DNA of 16,948 nucleotides from an uncultured archaeon A07HN63 (GCA_000496215.1 KI543219.1:160031-176978); one strand, 5' to 3'; numbered from the stretch's first letter, positions 1 through 7,830 are shown. The notes: generated from the sequence alone by a model not told the origin. Translations and numbers: made by a program.

Positions 1-132
1 GCGATGCGACAGATCGACCCCAACTACCTGACGTGGGTGCTCGAAGAGTTAGTGGCGGGCCGCGAGCACAACGTCGTTGAGGTTGCCTCCGAGGAGAAAG
101 AACTCGCCGGGGTCGCCTCGACCGGATGTTAG
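1..132 (+). CDS. nadA: Quinolinate synthase NadA, C-terminal end (partial)
   Basis: This is the last 43 codons of a gene that begins before the window and ends in TAG at 130-132. NadA is the [4Fe-4S] quinolinate synthase that condenses iminoaspartate with dihydroxyacetone phosphate to make quinolinate. The visible residues (AMRQIDPNYLTWVLEELVAG, then an acidic tail) match my memory of haloarchaeal NadA C-termini, where this stretch follows the last cluster cysteine. The stronger evidence is context: nadB starts 9 bases after the stop and nadC follows it, giving the usual nadA-nadB-nadC order in which NadB supplies NadA's iminoaspartate substrate. No iron-sulfur ligand lies in the visible part, so the call leans on position. 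The C-terminus ends in a Cys after VASTG. Confidence 0.8.
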   Translation, partial: AMRQIDPNYLTWVLEELVAGREHNVVEVASEEKELAGVASTGC

Positions 133-141
133 AACTCTAAG

Positions 142-1686
142 ATGGCTCCTGACACACCTTCGGCGGCTGCTGCTCGCACCGCCGACGTGCTCGTTATCGG
201 TTCGGGGATCGCCGGCTGTGCGGCCGCCCTCGCTGCTGCCCGCAACGACGAGGAAGTCCTGCTCGTCACGAAGGCCAGCGAACCCGAGGATGCCTCCTCT
301 GACTGGGCACAGGGCGGTATCGCCACCACCCGCGGCGATCCCGATTCGCTGAAAGACGATATCCTTGAGGCCAGCGCGAACATGGCCGACCCCGAGGCTG
401 TCGACGTGCTGGTCGAGAACGCGGCCGACGCCGTCCGCGACGTGTTGATCGAGACGCTTGGCGTCGAGTTCGACACCCTCGGCGACGAGTACGATTTTAC
501 CCGCGAGGCGGCCCACTCCGAGGACCGGATTCTCCACGTCGATGCCTCGACCGGCCAGCACGTCCTCCGGCCGTTTCTCTCCCACCTCAACGAGGTCGAC
601 AACGTCGAGATTCTGGAATCGACGGCCGCGCTGGAACTCCTCCGCCACGAGGGGCGGGTTCACGGCGCGCTTCTCGATACCGAACCCGACGGCGAACCGG
701 TGTTCGCTGGCGCGACGATCCTTGCGACCGGCGGTATCGGCGACCTCTACGAGCAGTCGACCAATCCGTCGGGATCGACGGGCGACGGGATCGCCATGGC
801 GTTTCTCGCCGGTGCCGAGGTCGACGACATGGAGTACGTGCAGTTCCACCCGACGGCTGCCGATGTTGAAGATCCCTTCCTCCTGAGTGAGGCACTCCGC
901 GGCGAGGGAGCCCTCCTCCGGAACGACGACGGCGAGCGATTCATGCCCGACTATCATCCCGACGCCGAACTCGCCCCGCGGGATGTCGTCGCTCGCGCCG
1001 TCCAAGACGAGATCGACGCGACCGGCGGCGTGACGCTTGATCTCGACCCGCTGGACGAACCGTTCGCCGAGCTGTTTCCGAATCTTGCTGACCGCTGTGC
1101 CGACCACGGGATCGACCCGGATGCGGGGATTCCGGTCGCCCCCTGCGAACACTTCCTGTGTGGCGGCGTCGCTGTCGACGGCCACGGCCGGACGAGTCTC
1201 GACCGACTGTACGCCGCAGGCGAGTGTGCCCATACCGGCGTTCACGGCGCGAACCGACTCGCCTCGACGAGTCTGCTCGAAGGCCTCGTCTGGGGGCTCC
1301 GCGCCGGGCAAGACGCGGCTGGCTTCGACCCCGAGGCCATCGAGTATCAGCGGCTCCAGAACAGCGATCCCGCGCTGCCGGACCGCTTTGCCGGCGAGAA
1401 GTTCCACCGCCTGACGCGAGTCGTCAGCGAGGAACTCGGGCTCCGGCGAACAAGCGGCGGTATCGATAGCGCGCGCGGGGTTCTGCGCCGGCTGAAAGGC
1501 GAGGTCGACGCCTACACCCGCACCCGCACCTCGCGTGGACTCTACCAACTCCGGAATGCGACGGTCGTCGCCATCCTGATCGCCAACGCCGCCGCCGAAA
1601 ACGACGAAAGCGTCGGCTGTCATTACCTCGCCGACGAGACAGCGACGGCGGCCGAATCGACGCCGACAGCGACCGAGAGCGACTGA
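142..1686 (+). CDS. nadB: L-aspartate oxidase NadB
   Basis: This is a 514-residue FAD flavoprotein that oxidises L-aspartate to iminoaspartate, the first step of de novo NAD synthesis. The dinucleotide-binding motif GSGIAG is at residues 20-25. SSDWAQGGIA follows in the FAD region, YVQFHPTA and EALRGEGA lie in the substrate and capping region, and CEHFLCGGVAVD then GECAHTGVHGANRLASTSL form the C-terminal FAD and active-site block. These set it apart from succinate dehydrogenase flavoproteins, which it resembles overall, and the nad context supports it. The length is normal (E. coli NadB is about 540). Start ATG 142 puts the Rossmann strand about 15 residues from the N-terminus. It is co-transcribed with nadA (9-base gap) and overlaps nadC by one base (TGATG). 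The last 20 or so residues are a low-complexity Ala/Thr/Glu tail. Confidence 0.95.
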   Translation: MAPDTPSAAAARTADVLVIGSGIAGCAAALAAARNDEEVLLVTKASEPEDASSDWAQGGIATTRGDPDSLKDDILEASANMADPEAVDVLVENAADAVRDVLIETLGVEFDTLGDEYDFTREAAHSEDRILHVDASTGQHVLRPFLSHLNEVDNVEILESTAALELLRHEGRVHGALLDTEPDGEPVFAGATILATGGIGDLYEQSTNPSGSTGDGIAMAFLAGAEVDDMEYVQFHPTAADVEDPFLLSEALRGEGALLRNDDGERFMPDYHPDAELAPRDVVARAVQDEIDATGGVTLDLDPLDEPFAELFPNLADRCADHGIDPDAGIPVAPCEHFLCGGVAVDGHGRTSLDRLYAAGECAHTGVHGANRLASTSLLEGLVWGLRAGQDAAGFDPEAIEYQRLQNSDPALPDRFAGEKFHRLTRVVSEELGLRRTSGGIDSARGVLRRLKGEVDAYTRTRTSRGLYQLRNATVVAILIANAAAENDESVGCHYLADETATAAESTPTATESD

Positions 1687-2498
1687 TGCTGACAGCCAGC
1701 CAGATCGACCGGTGGCTACAGGAGGATATCGGCCACCACGACGTGACAAACGACGTGGCCGGCGAGACAACAGGCCGCCTCGTCGCCAAGGAGTCAGGGG
1801 TTGCTGCCGGAATCGACGCGGCCGGAGCCGTGTTCGAGCATCTTAGCATCGCTGTCGACCGCAAGGTCGACGACGGCGACGCTATCGACGACGGCGAGAC
1901 CGTGCTCACGACGAGTGGCTCGGCCCGCGAGACGCTCCGCGCCGAACGCATCGCGGTCAACCTCGCCGGACACGCAGCAGGCATCGCCACAAAAACCAAT
2001 ACTGCGGTCGAGCGTGCCGCAGAAGTCGACGACGTGCGGATCGCCGGAACGCGGAAGACGACGCCCGGCCTGCGTGGGATCGAGAAACGCGCTGTCGTCG
2101 CTGGCGGCGGCGACAGCCATCGGCTGGACCTCTCGCAGATGGTGATGATCAAGGAGAACCACATCGCCGAGATGGGACTGGAGTCCGCCGTCGAAACGTT
2201 CCGTGAGCGCGCCTCGTTTGCCACGAAAATCGAGGTCGAAGCGGAATCGACCGATCAAGCCCAGCGGGCGGCCGAAGCGGGTGCAGACATCATCTTACTG
2301 GACAACATGACGCCTGCCGAAACCCGCGAAACAGTTGACGCTCTCGCCGAGGCTGATGCAGACGTACTGGCCGAAGCCAGCGGCGGGATCACCCTCGACG
2401 ATGTGGCCGAGTACGCCGCCACCGGCGTTGATATCATCTCCATGGGGTCGCTCACGCACTCGGCTCCGAGTCTCGATTTCTCCTTCCGAACCGGCTGA
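1686..2498 (+). CDS. nadC: Nicotinate-nucleotide pyrophosphorylase (quinolinate phosphoribosyltransferase) NadC
   Basis: This 270-residue enzyme converts quinolinate and PRPP to nicotinate mononucleotide, CO2 and pyrophosphate, the third step of NAD synthesis. Family motifs in order are RAERIAVNLAGHAAGIAT, GTRKTTPGLRGIEKRAVVAG, GGDSHRLDLSQMVMIKENHI, KIEVEAES, DIILLDNM and EASGGITLDDVAEYAATGVD, then GSLTHSAPSLDFS at the C-terminus. These cover the quinolinate-binding arginines and lysines and the phosphate-binding end of the barrel. Length is typical. The start codon shares its A with the nadB stop (TGATG at 1684-1688), so the two are translationally coupled. The gene ends 11 bases before the stop of the convergent MOSC gene, and there is no clear poly-T terminator between them. 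Confidence 0.96.
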   Translation: MLTASQIDRWLQEDIGHHDVTNDVAGETTGRLVAKESGVAAGIDAAGAVFEHLSIAVDRKVDDGDAIDDGETVLTTSGSARETLRAERIAVNLAGHAAGIATKTNTAVERAAEVDDVRIAGTRKTTPGLRGIEKRAVVAGGGDSHRLDLSQMVMIKENHIAEMGLESAVETFRERASFATKIEVEAESTDQAQRAAEAGADIILLDNMTPAETRETVDALAEADADVLAEASGGITLDDVAEYAATGVDIISMGSLTHSAPSLDFSFRTG

Positions 2499-2509
2499 GC
2501 GGGAGTAGC

Positions 2510-3361
2510 TTACTCGGCCGGCACCGGCGTGTCGGCAGCCGGCACTGTCTCGCCGACGGTTACCTCGTCGCCAACAGCGATTGTCTCACCCCAGCTTGCC
2601 TCCGGAACAGCCGTGTTGACCATCAGCCGGAAATCGTGATCGAACCAGTCGCCGCCGCTCCAGTCGGGCATCGTCGCGCGGCGGTTGTCGATGAACCGCT
2701 CGTTGAAGCCCTCGATTTCGTCGCCGGTATCCGGATCGCGGCTCGGCACGACACACCGCTGGCAGGGGTTGACACCGAGAAATGCAACGTCGCCAATCGA
2801 GAATCGGACGCGGCTGTCGCGGTCGGCAAAGAGATGATCCTCCCAGAATGCTGGCACGCCGCCGAGAACGATATTCGGCCGGAGCCGACGACGCATGCCC
2901 TCGGGCTCGATGCCGTCGAACCAGCCGGCGACGGTTTCGATGGTCGCCTCGCTAATGATCGTCGGGCCCGCGGCAGTGGTGTCGTCGGGAAACCCACCCT
3001 CGCGGTTGCGGTCAAGCGTGACCGGGTAGCCGAACCACTCGGCCAACCAGTCAGCGAGGGGTGCCGACGCGTCGCCGTTAACGGTACCGAGGTCAAACCG
3101 GGTTGCGTCTTTGTCCGGCGTCGATAGCGTCACCGAGTCGGGGCTGGCCGTCTCGCCGGCGTAACTCGCGCTGATCGGATGGACCCGCTGGTCGTTTTTG
3201 CCGTTGACGTAGTCGCCGTCGCTGTCGAACAGCGCGTACTCGCGGTCGCCGGCGAGCCCGCCGTTCGTGACGATCTCGACGCGCTCGACTGACCGTCCAT
3301 CGAGCGATTTGATCGGATAGATCGAGATACGTTCGACCGTGGCCGAGGCTGGTGTGGGCAT
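2510..3361 (-). CDS. MOSC domain-containing protein (YcbX/mARC-like)
   Basis: This 283-residue protein has an N-terminal MOSC beta-barrel (residues 8-110, starting VERISIYPIKSLDG and carrying the LAGDREYALFD block) followed by the MOSC domain (about 120-270). RLRPNIVLGG at 159-168 and NPCQRCVVPSRDPDTG at 198-213 are the hallmark motifs. In E. coli YcbX and eukaryotic mARC the cysteine of this motif is the likely molybdenum-cofactor ligand; here the candidates are C200 and C203. Relatives reduce N-hydroxylated compounds or transfer sulfur, but the substrate here cannot be inferred. No 2Fe-2S ferredoxin domain follows, unlike YcbX, so a separate electron donor would be needed. The start at 3361 puts the first strand directly at the N-terminus. 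It lies 40 bases downstream of the proteasome gene on the same strand, and a T-rich tract in that gap could be a promoter or a terminator. Confidence 0.9.
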   Translation of the reverse strand: MPTPASATVERISIYPIKSLDGRSVERVEIVTNGGLAGDREYALFDSDGDYVNGKNDQRVHPISASYAGETASPDSVTLSTPDKDATRFDLGTVNGDASAPLADWLAEWFGYPVTLDRNREGGFPDDTTAAGPTIISEATIETVAGWFDGIEPEGMRRRLRPNIVLGGVPAFWEDHLFADRDSRVRFSIGDVAFLGVNPCQRCVVPSRDPDTGDEIEGFNERFIDNRRATMPDWSGGDWFDHDFRLMVNTAVPEASWGETIAVGDEVTVGETVPAADTPVPAE

Positions 3362-3379
3362 GGTTGCGACACGGACAGC

Positions 3380-3391
3380 GAAAAAGAAAGT
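3380..3391 (-). terminator. T-rich tract between psmA and the MOSC gene
   Basis: The minus strand reads CTTTCTTTTTC 11 bases past the psmA stop. It could terminate psmA transcripts. It also sits 20-30 bases before the MOSC start codon, where a TATA box for a leaderless transcript would lie, so it may serve both roles. The sequence cannot decide between them. Confidence 0.4.
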
Positions 3392-3401
3392 TCCTCGGTC
3401 G

Positions 3402-4145
3402 CTATTCGTCGGCGTCGTCAGCGTCGAGATCGATATCGGCGTCGTCGAAGGCGTCCTCGATCTCGTCGACGCTCAGCGAGGTGTATCCCTCGTCGTCGGT
3501 GAGCGTGGCGATGCTGACCTCGCTCGGGCCGAGTTCGTCGGTCGCAACGCGGAGCGCGCGGACGGCGAGTGCGAGCCCGTCGTCGTGGCTGATCTCGTCG
3601 TCCCACTCGTCCTCGAGGAACTCCTGAACGTCGCCGCCGGAGCCGCCGATGACCGTCGCCTTCCACTCGTTAGGCGTGCCAGAGGGATCGGCCGCGAACA
3701 GTCGCGGCTCGCCGTTTTCGATGCCGGCGACGAGCAGGGCTGCGCCGTAGGGTCGCGTCCCACCGCGCTGGGTGTTCTCCTGAATGTGATCGGTGAGTTC
3801 CTTTGTCAGGGCTTCCACGTCGATGGGCTCGCCGTAGCGAAGCTGGCTGACCTGTCCCTGCCGGCGAGCGAAATCGACGAGCTGGCGGGCGTCGGCGACG
3901 TGGCCAGCCGAGGCCGCGCCAACGTGGTCGTCGATCTTGTGGAGCTTTTCGATGCTCTCGGATTCCATGAGCGACGAGCCCGCGCGGCTCTGGGCGGCGA
4001 TGATGACGCCGTCGGCCGTCCGGATACCGACGCTCGGCGCGCCACGCGAGACGGCCTCGCGGGCGTACTCGACTTGATAGATTCGACCGTCCGGCGAAAA
4101 CAGTGACGTGCCGCGGTCGTAGGCCTGCTGGTCGTTCCCTCTCAT
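3402..4145 (-). CDS. psmA: Proteasome alpha subunit (20S core particle)
   Basis: This 247-residue alpha-type subunit forms the outer heptameric rings and the gate of the 20S proteasome. The N-terminal AYDRGTSLFSPDGRIYQVEYA (residues 8-28) is the alpha-subunit signature, with YDRG at the gate. GAPSVGIRTADGVIIAAQSR and RPYGAALLVAGI (131-142) follow. There is no N-terminal catalytic threonine, which excludes a beta subunit. The C-terminus (after about 228) is an acidic Asp-rich tail. The frame is open upstream to an ATG at 4196, but that codon overlaps the TATA box (4195-4200). Starting at 4145 gives MRGNDQQAYDRG, like known haloarchaeal alpha subunits. In Haloferax one alpha gene sits with RNase P genes and a second (alpha2) is elsewhere. 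No RNase P gene is here, so this may be the alpha2 paralogue. Confidence 0.94.
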   Translation of the reverse strand: MRGNDQQAYDRGTSLFSPDGRIYQVEYAREAVSRGAPSVGIRTADGVIIAAQSRAGSSLMESESIEKLHKIDDHVGAASAGHVADARQLVDFARRQGQVSQLRYGEPIDVEALTKELTDHIQENTQRGGTRPYGAALLVAGIENGEPRLFAADPSGTPNEWKATVIGGSGGDVQEFLEDEWDDEISHDDGLALAVRALRVATDELGPSEVSIATLTDDEGYTSLSVDEIEDAFDDADIDLDADDADE

Positions 4146-4194
4146 CGCTGTCCCCCGAACCGACTGCCGACTACGTACTGATTCATCTGCCAGC

Positions 4195-4200
4195 ATATAA
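4195..4200 (-). promoter_or_regulatory. TATA box of the proteasome alpha gene
   Basis: On the minus strand the sequence reads CTCTTATATG, with TTATAT as the box. It lies about 50 bases before the chosen ATG at 4145, so transcription would start near 4170 and leave a leader of roughly 25 bases. The box overlaps the upstream in-frame ATG at 4196, which therefore cannot be on this transcript. Confidence 0.6.
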
Positions 4201-4212
4201 GAGATGGATAGG

Positions 4213-4217
4213 AAAAA
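4213..4217 (-). terminator. Oligo-T terminator after the thyA-DHFR operon
   Basis: The minus strand has GGGTTTTTCC about 70 bases past the DHFR stop and just before the psmA TATA box. Archaeal termination often uses such T-runs without a hairpin. Five T's is a modest run, but the position between two same-strand units fits. Confidence 0.4.
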
Positions 4218-4286
4218 CCCTTGCTACCCAGTTCGGTGTCCTGCGAGACAGCACTGCGACTGGGTGTAACCCGACACTGGCTGCCA

Positions 4287-4844
4287 CTACTCGCTGTGTC
4301 GACGGTAGGTAACGAAGGAAAACTCGTCGTGGTTCTCGCGGTTGGTTTCACTCCACGCCTCCCGATCCCAGTCGGGAAACGCGGTGTCGCCCTCGTAGGC
4401 GTCGTCGAGTTCCGTCAACAGGAGTTCGTCGGCACGGTCGAGGAACGCCTCGTAGACGGTGGCGCCACCGATCACAAAGATCCTGTCGGCGTCGGCGTCG
4501 AGTTCGCAGACGGCGTGGGCCTCGCTGACGGCCGCCTCGATCCCGTCGACGACGACAACGCCGTCGTGGAGGTCGGGATCGCGACGGCTCAGGACGATAT
4601 TATGCCGGCCTGGAAGCGGGCCGTCGAGCCGTGCGGCGATGGACTCGTAGGTGCGGCGACCCATGATGACCGGGTTGCCCATGGTTCGCGATTTGAACCG
4701 TTCGAGATCCTCGGGGATGTGCCACGGCATCTCGCCATCGTCGCCGATGACGCCGTTGGCTGCGACCGCAGCGATCAGCGCGATTGGTGGGTCGTCGCTG
4801 TCGGCCGCGTCAGCGTCGCTGTCAGCAGCGTTTTCTTCGGACAT
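4287..4844 (-). CDS. folA: Dihydrofolate reductase (HdrA/HdrB type)
   Basis: This 185-residue enzyme uses NADPH to reduce dihydrofolate to tetrahydrofolate. IALIAAVAANGVIG (21-34), MPWHIPEDLERFK (39-51, with D46 as the catalytic acid equivalent to E. coli D27), GNPVIMGRRTYESI (56-69), LPGRHNIVLSR and IFVIGGATVYEAFL (NADPH-binding GG) are all present, followed by LLLTELDDAYEGDTAFP. The first 18 residues are an Asp/Ala-rich acidic extension not found in bacterial DHFR, probably a salt adaptation. The ATG lies 2 bases after the thymidylate synthase stop, so the pair is coupled: ThyA turns methylene-THF into DHF, which this enzyme recycles. Haloferax has two DHFRs (HdrA and HdrB), and the thyA linkage resembles the HdrB locus as I recall it. 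Confidence 0.95.
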   Translation of the reverse strand: MSEENAADSDADAADSDDPPIALIAAVAANGVIGDDGEMPWHIPEDLERFKSRTMGNPVIMGRRTYESIAARLDGPLPGRHNIVLSRRDPDLHDGVVVVDGIEAAVSEAHAVCELDADADRIFVIGGATVYEAFLDRADELLLTELDDAYEGDTAFPDWDREAWSETNRENHDEFSFVTYRRHSE

Positions 4845-4846
4845 CG

Positions 4847-5845
4847 TTACTCCGCCACGGCGAACTCGATCCCCTCGGCGGGGTCGTAGTCCGCAAGCTG
4901 GATATCGTCGAATTCGAGCTCGTCCAGCGGTTTGTCCGCGATCTCGATGCGTGGCCGCGAGCGGGGTTCACGTGAGAGTTGGGTGAGCAATCCGGGCACG
5001 TGATCGTAGCCCTCGTTTGCCTCGGGTTCGTCGGGAGCCTCGGCTTCGAGCCACTCGCGGACACCGCGGTACGCCGCGCGGTCGTCGACATCGGCGAGGC
5101 GGTCCTGCAGGCGGTCGAGGTTGTCGGCGTACCACTCCCCGCGGTCGTCGGTCCCACAGTAGACGTGGGCGTCGACGACGGTGTGGCCGAACTCGCCGAC
5201 CTCGAAGCCGGTCTCCTGTGCGACAGCATGCGTCAGCAGCGAGTAGGCGGCGATATTGAACGGGACGCCGAGCGCGATGTCGCCGGATCGCTGGGTGAGA
5301 TGGCAATTGAGTGTGTCGCCCTGTACGTTGAACACGAAGGTGTAGTGACACGGTGGGAGCGTGCTGACGGCCGCGTTTGCGGGGTGCCACGCCGAGACCA
5401 CGAGGCGCCGGGAGTTCGGCGACTCGTTGAAGGTGTCGATGACGTACTGAATCTGATCGAAGGTGCCGTCATCGTTGCGCCAGCGGTGATCGTCGTCGGG
5501 CCACGCCTCGCCGTCGAGCCCCTCGTCTGGAACTGGGAACCGCCGCCAGAAGCGGCCGTAGGCGGTGTCGAGCCGACCCTGCTCGTCGGCCCACGCGTCC
5601 CAGATACTCGTCTCCTCGCGGAGATTGCGGATGTGTTCCTCGCCGGAGAGATACCACCTGAACTCGTGGATCAGCGAGTTCCAGCGAAAGCCAGAGAGAT
5701 CCTTTGTCGTCAGCAGCGGGAACCCCTGCTGGAGGTCAATTTTGTACTGCTGGCTGAAGGAGGCGACGGTGTCGACGCCGGTGCGGTTCGGTTTGTACTG
5801 CCCGCGGGCGAGCGTGTCGGCGACCAGATCGAGATACTGCTGCAT
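4847..5845 (-). CDS. thyA: Thymidylate synthase ThyA
   Basis: This 332-residue enzyme methylates dUMP to dTMP with 5,10-methylene-tetrahydrofolate, producing dihydrofolate. The catalytic Cys is C166 in LPPCHYTFVF. NRTGVDT (20-26) is a phosphate-binding segment, QRSGDIALGVPFNIA (185-199) holds R186 and N197, and DAHVY (225-229) matches the dUMP-binding D-x-H-x-Y. The QRSCD motif of most ThyA proteins reads QRSGD here. It is about 70 residues longer than E. coli ThyA. Part is an acidic insert near 105-130. A larger insert of about 55 residues (about 231-285) lies between DAHVYC and LLTQLSREPR. Both are charged and seem haloarchaeal. The gene starts 47 bases after the ATPase stop, a gap that could hold a weak promoter (GAATACAC on the minus strand near 5881-5888), and is coupled to DHFR. 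Confidence 0.96.
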   Translation of the reverse strand: MQQYLDLVADTLARGQYKPNRTGVDTVASFSQQYKIDLQQGFPLLTTKDLSGFRWNSLIHEFRWYLSGEEHIRNLREETSIWDAWADEQGRLDTAYGRFWRRFPVPDEGLDGEAWPDDDHRWRNDDGTFDQIQYVIDTFNESPNSRRLVVSAWHPANAAVSTLPPCHYTFVFNVQGDTLNCHLTQRSGDIALGVPFNIAAYSLLTHAVAQETGFEVGEFGHTVVDAHVYCGTDDRGEWYADNLDRLQDRLADVDDRAAYRGVREWLEAEAPDEPEANEGYDHVPGLLTQLSREPRSRPRIEIADKPLDELEFDDIQLADYDPAEGIEFAVAE

Positions 5846-5892
5846 GAACGGGTGTTATTGACTCCACCGCGGCCGGCTACAAGTGTATTCCG

Positions 5893-6804
5893 CTACCGGC
5901 TGTTGGCGGTGCCGTCGGAGTCGTCTCTGGTATCGTCCGCGTCGCGGACGGTTTCGGTGTTGGTGTCATCATCGGTGTCAGCGAGCGCGACATCGAGCAG
6001 GCTCTCGTATGCGGGTTCGTATGCGTCGGCAACGCGGTCGGGATCGGCACGCTCGTCGTCGCTGAGCGGCGGCAACTCGTGTGCGGCAACCGGATCAGCC
6101 AGCTCGGCCACACGGTCGACAGGTTCCTCCAGTTGGCCCTCGCTGCCGCTGCCGCTGGCCATCTCGTGGGCGGTGCCGTAGCTATCGCCGTCGTAGACGC
6201 GAACCCGGGTTGGCGCGACGACGGCGACGGCATCGAAGGCGACGCCGCCGACCGGAATAGCGATATCTGAGTAGGATTCAACGACCGCCGGCGTCGTCGC
6301 CCGCACCCGGTCGGCGACGCGTTCAAACGCCGGGAGGTAGCGCTGTGTCATCACGTCGTTGAAGCCGACGACACCGTCGATTCGGGTTGCATCGGCGAGC
6401 GGGAGCGACGCGCTGACAGCGTCGGGAATGAGGCCGGCCTGCTCGGCAACGCCGTTGACGACAAACGAGACGCCATCCGGCGTCGTCACACGGTCGACGA
6501 GGAACGTCCGGCCGGCCTCGCCGAGCAGCCCCGTCCGGTCGGGCGTCGGTCGCCACAATCGGTGGACCGGGTTGAGCCACTCCTCGGGGTGGTCAGTGTC
6601 GCTCACAGCCGCGAGCGTGGTCACGTCCTTGCCGTAGAGGCGACCCGCGTCGAGTGCCGCACGAGCGGTGTCGTGGTCGTACCAGTAGTCGTTGCCGGCG
6701 CGGGGTTTGAACCCGACCGCGCCGTCGATAGCGGCGACCAGCCCGGCGGCAAACGTCGTTTTCCCGGCGTCGACCCGGGCGTCGCCAGCGACCAGCAGTT
6801 TCAT
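5893..6804 (-). CDS. P-loop ATPase, BioD/CobQ-like (predicted ATPase/GTPase, COG4028-like)
   Basis: This 303-residue protein is of unknown function. The N-terminus MKLLVAGDARVDAGKTTFAA carries a Walker A motif in the deviant form A-x4-GKT (residues 9-16), with an Asp two residues before GK as in dethiobiotin synthetase-type (SIMIBI) ATPases. GFKPRAGNDYWYDHD (32-45) resembles the lysine-proline switch region that follows the P-loop in BioD relatives. VDGVVGFNDV-type segments further on suggest Rossmann-like strands. The last 35 residues or so are a low-complexity Asp/Thr tail and probably disordered. I recall haloarchaeal genes of this kind being labelled only as predicted P-loop ATPase/GTPase. 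It starts 3 bases after the DUF5827-like gene, so the two are co-transcribed, with thyA and DHFR downstream. Confidence 0.75.
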   Translation of the reverse strand: MKLLVAGDARVDAGKTTFAAGLVAAIDGAVGFKPRAGNDYWYDHDTARAALDAGRLYGKDVTTLAAVSDTDHPEEWLNPVHRLWRPTPDRTGLLGEAGRTFLVDRVTTPDGVSFVVNGVAEQAGLIPDAVSASLPLADATRIDGVVGFNDVMTQRYLPAFERVADRVRATTPAVVESYSDIAIPVGGVAFDAVAVVAPTRVRVYDGDSYGTAHEMASGSGSEGQLEEPVDRVAELADPVAAHELPPLSDDERADPDRVADAYEPAYESLLDVALADTDDDTNTETVRDADDTRDDSDGTANSR

Positions 6805-6807
6805 GCG

Positions 6808-7125
6808 TTACTCCTCGGCGTTCCCCATCTCGTCGGCGTCGTCTGTGATGTCCGCTTCGTCGGTTTTCAGCCCGTAGTAGCCCGGCTCCTCCTCGTTGGG
6901 CGGTTCAGCGATCACCAGTGCCTCGGAGTTGCGCATGATCCACGGGATCGCCCAGTCGAGCAGCACGTCCTCGACACCCTCGTCGATCTCGGCGTCGGCA
7001 TCGAGGCCCTGCAGCAGGCGAGCGATCTCGTAGACGGAGTACATCAAGTTCTCGTCGAGCAGTTCCTCGGGCGTGTAGAACTCGCAGGGAAACAGGTCGT
7101 CGAAGGCAGCTTTCGGGCGTGGCAT
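6808..7125 (-). CDS. Small haloarchaeal protein of unknown function (DUF5827-like)
   Basis: This 105-residue acidic protein has no signal peptide or membrane segment. Its body reads PCEFYTPEELLDENLMYSVY, then EIARLLQGLDADAEIDEG, DVLLDWAIPWIMRNSEAL and PGYYGLK. From memory this matches a family conserved across Halobacteria (DUF5827), with no known role. The compact alpha-helical look and the GLDADAEIDEGVEDVLLDWAIPW region suggest a small protein-interaction module, but that is a guess. It heads the probable operon leading to the P-loop ATPase (3-base gap), thyA and DHFR. No clear TATA box is visible in the 105 bases between it and sod; TACTGTTTT on the minus strand near 7160 is the best candidate. 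Confidence 0.75.
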   Translation of the reverse strand: MPRPKAAFDDLFPCEFYTPEELLDENLMYSVYEIARLLQGLDADAEIDEGVEDVLLDWAIPWIMRNSEALVIAEPPNEEEPGYYGLKTDEADITDDADEMGNAEE

Positions 7126-7208
7126 ACCAGTTTGTAGCGGTGTCGGCCCCGAAAACAGTACGGATTAGCTGTCGCTGGCGGCTGCTGTTGCTGGTCGATC
7201 AGCGTCGC

Positions 7209-7214
7209 AAAAAA
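7209..7214 (-). terminator. Oligo-T terminator of the superoxide dismutase gene
   Basis: The minus strand has six T's (CATTTTTTGC) 17 bases past the sod stop codon, ahead of the DUF5827-like gene on the same strand. This is a typical archaeal T-run terminator position. It supports sod being transcribed alone. Confidence 0.55.
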
Positions 7215-7230
7215 TGAAGTGAACGCCCGA

Positions 7231-7830
7231 TTACTCGAAGAGCTCGACAGCCTGATCGTACCGCGTACTCGGTTCGTCCCAGTCGACGACGTTGAAGAAG
7301 GCGTCAACAAAGTCGCCGCGGGCCGGCCCGTAGTCGTGATAGTAGGAGTGCTCCCAGACGTCGAGCGCGAGAATCGGGTGACCGCCCCAGACCGCACCCT
7401 CGTCGTGGTTGTCGACCACGACATTGCGAAGCTGGTTCGAGAACGTATCGTAGACGAGCAGTGCCCAGCCGCTGGCGCTGCCGGCTGCGGCTTCGAACTC
7501 GCCTTTCCACGCCTCATACGAACCAAAGTCCTCCTCGATGCGGTCGGCGAGTGCCCCGGATGGCTCGTCGCCACCCTCCGGCGACATATTCTGCCAGAAG
7601 AGGTCGTGCAGAATGTGTCCCGAGGAGTTGTGGGTCACGTCGCGGATTGCGCCAGCGCTGGAACCAAAGTCGTGGTCCTCGCGGTTTGCTTCGAGGGTGT
7701 CTTCGGCCGAATTCCAGCCGTCAACGTAGCCCTGATGGTGGGTGTCGTGATGCCACGTCAGGACCTGTTCGCTGATGTGCGGCTCAAGAGCGTCATAGTC
7801 GTACGGAAGTGGGTCGAGTTCGTAGCTCAT
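7231..7830 (-). CDS. sod: Superoxide dismutase [Mn/Fe]
   Basis: This 199-residue cytosolic enzyme turns superoxide into oxygen and hydrogen peroxide. The four metal ligands are visible: H27 (TWHHDTHHQGYV), H75 (GHILHDLFW), and D157 and H161 (LDVWEHSYY). The outer-sphere position that is Gln in E. coli MnSOD (NQD) is H142 here (NHDE). A His at this place is known in some archaeal and mycobacterial SODs, so the metal cannot be fixed by sequence. The C-terminus FFNVVDWDE is the family's usual ending. The frame stays open to 7923, but start 7830 gives MSYELDPLPYDYDALEP, the normal N-terminus, and is preceded by GGAGGA 7 bases before ATG. It is probably monocistronic, with its own TATA box and terminator. 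Confidence 0.96.
   Translation of the reverse strand: MSYELDPLPYDYDALEPHISEQVLTWHHDTHHQGYVDGWNSAEDTLEANREDHDFGSSAGAIRDVTHNSSGHILHDLFWQNMSPEGGDEPSGALADRIEEDFGSYEAWKGEFEAAAGSASGWALLVYDTFSNQLRNVVVDNHDEGAVWGGHPILALDVWEHSYYHDYGPARGDFVDAFFNVVDWDEPSTRYDQAVELFE

Noticed and set aside
49..1770. A long open frame (573 codons) antisense to nadB.
   Set aside because: It is a product of high third-position GC. It covers a clear NadB and has no recognisable motif.
4146..4196. Upstream ATG giving a 264-residue proteasome subunit.
   Set aside because: The codon overlaps the TATA box and the extra residues are absent from known alpha subunits.
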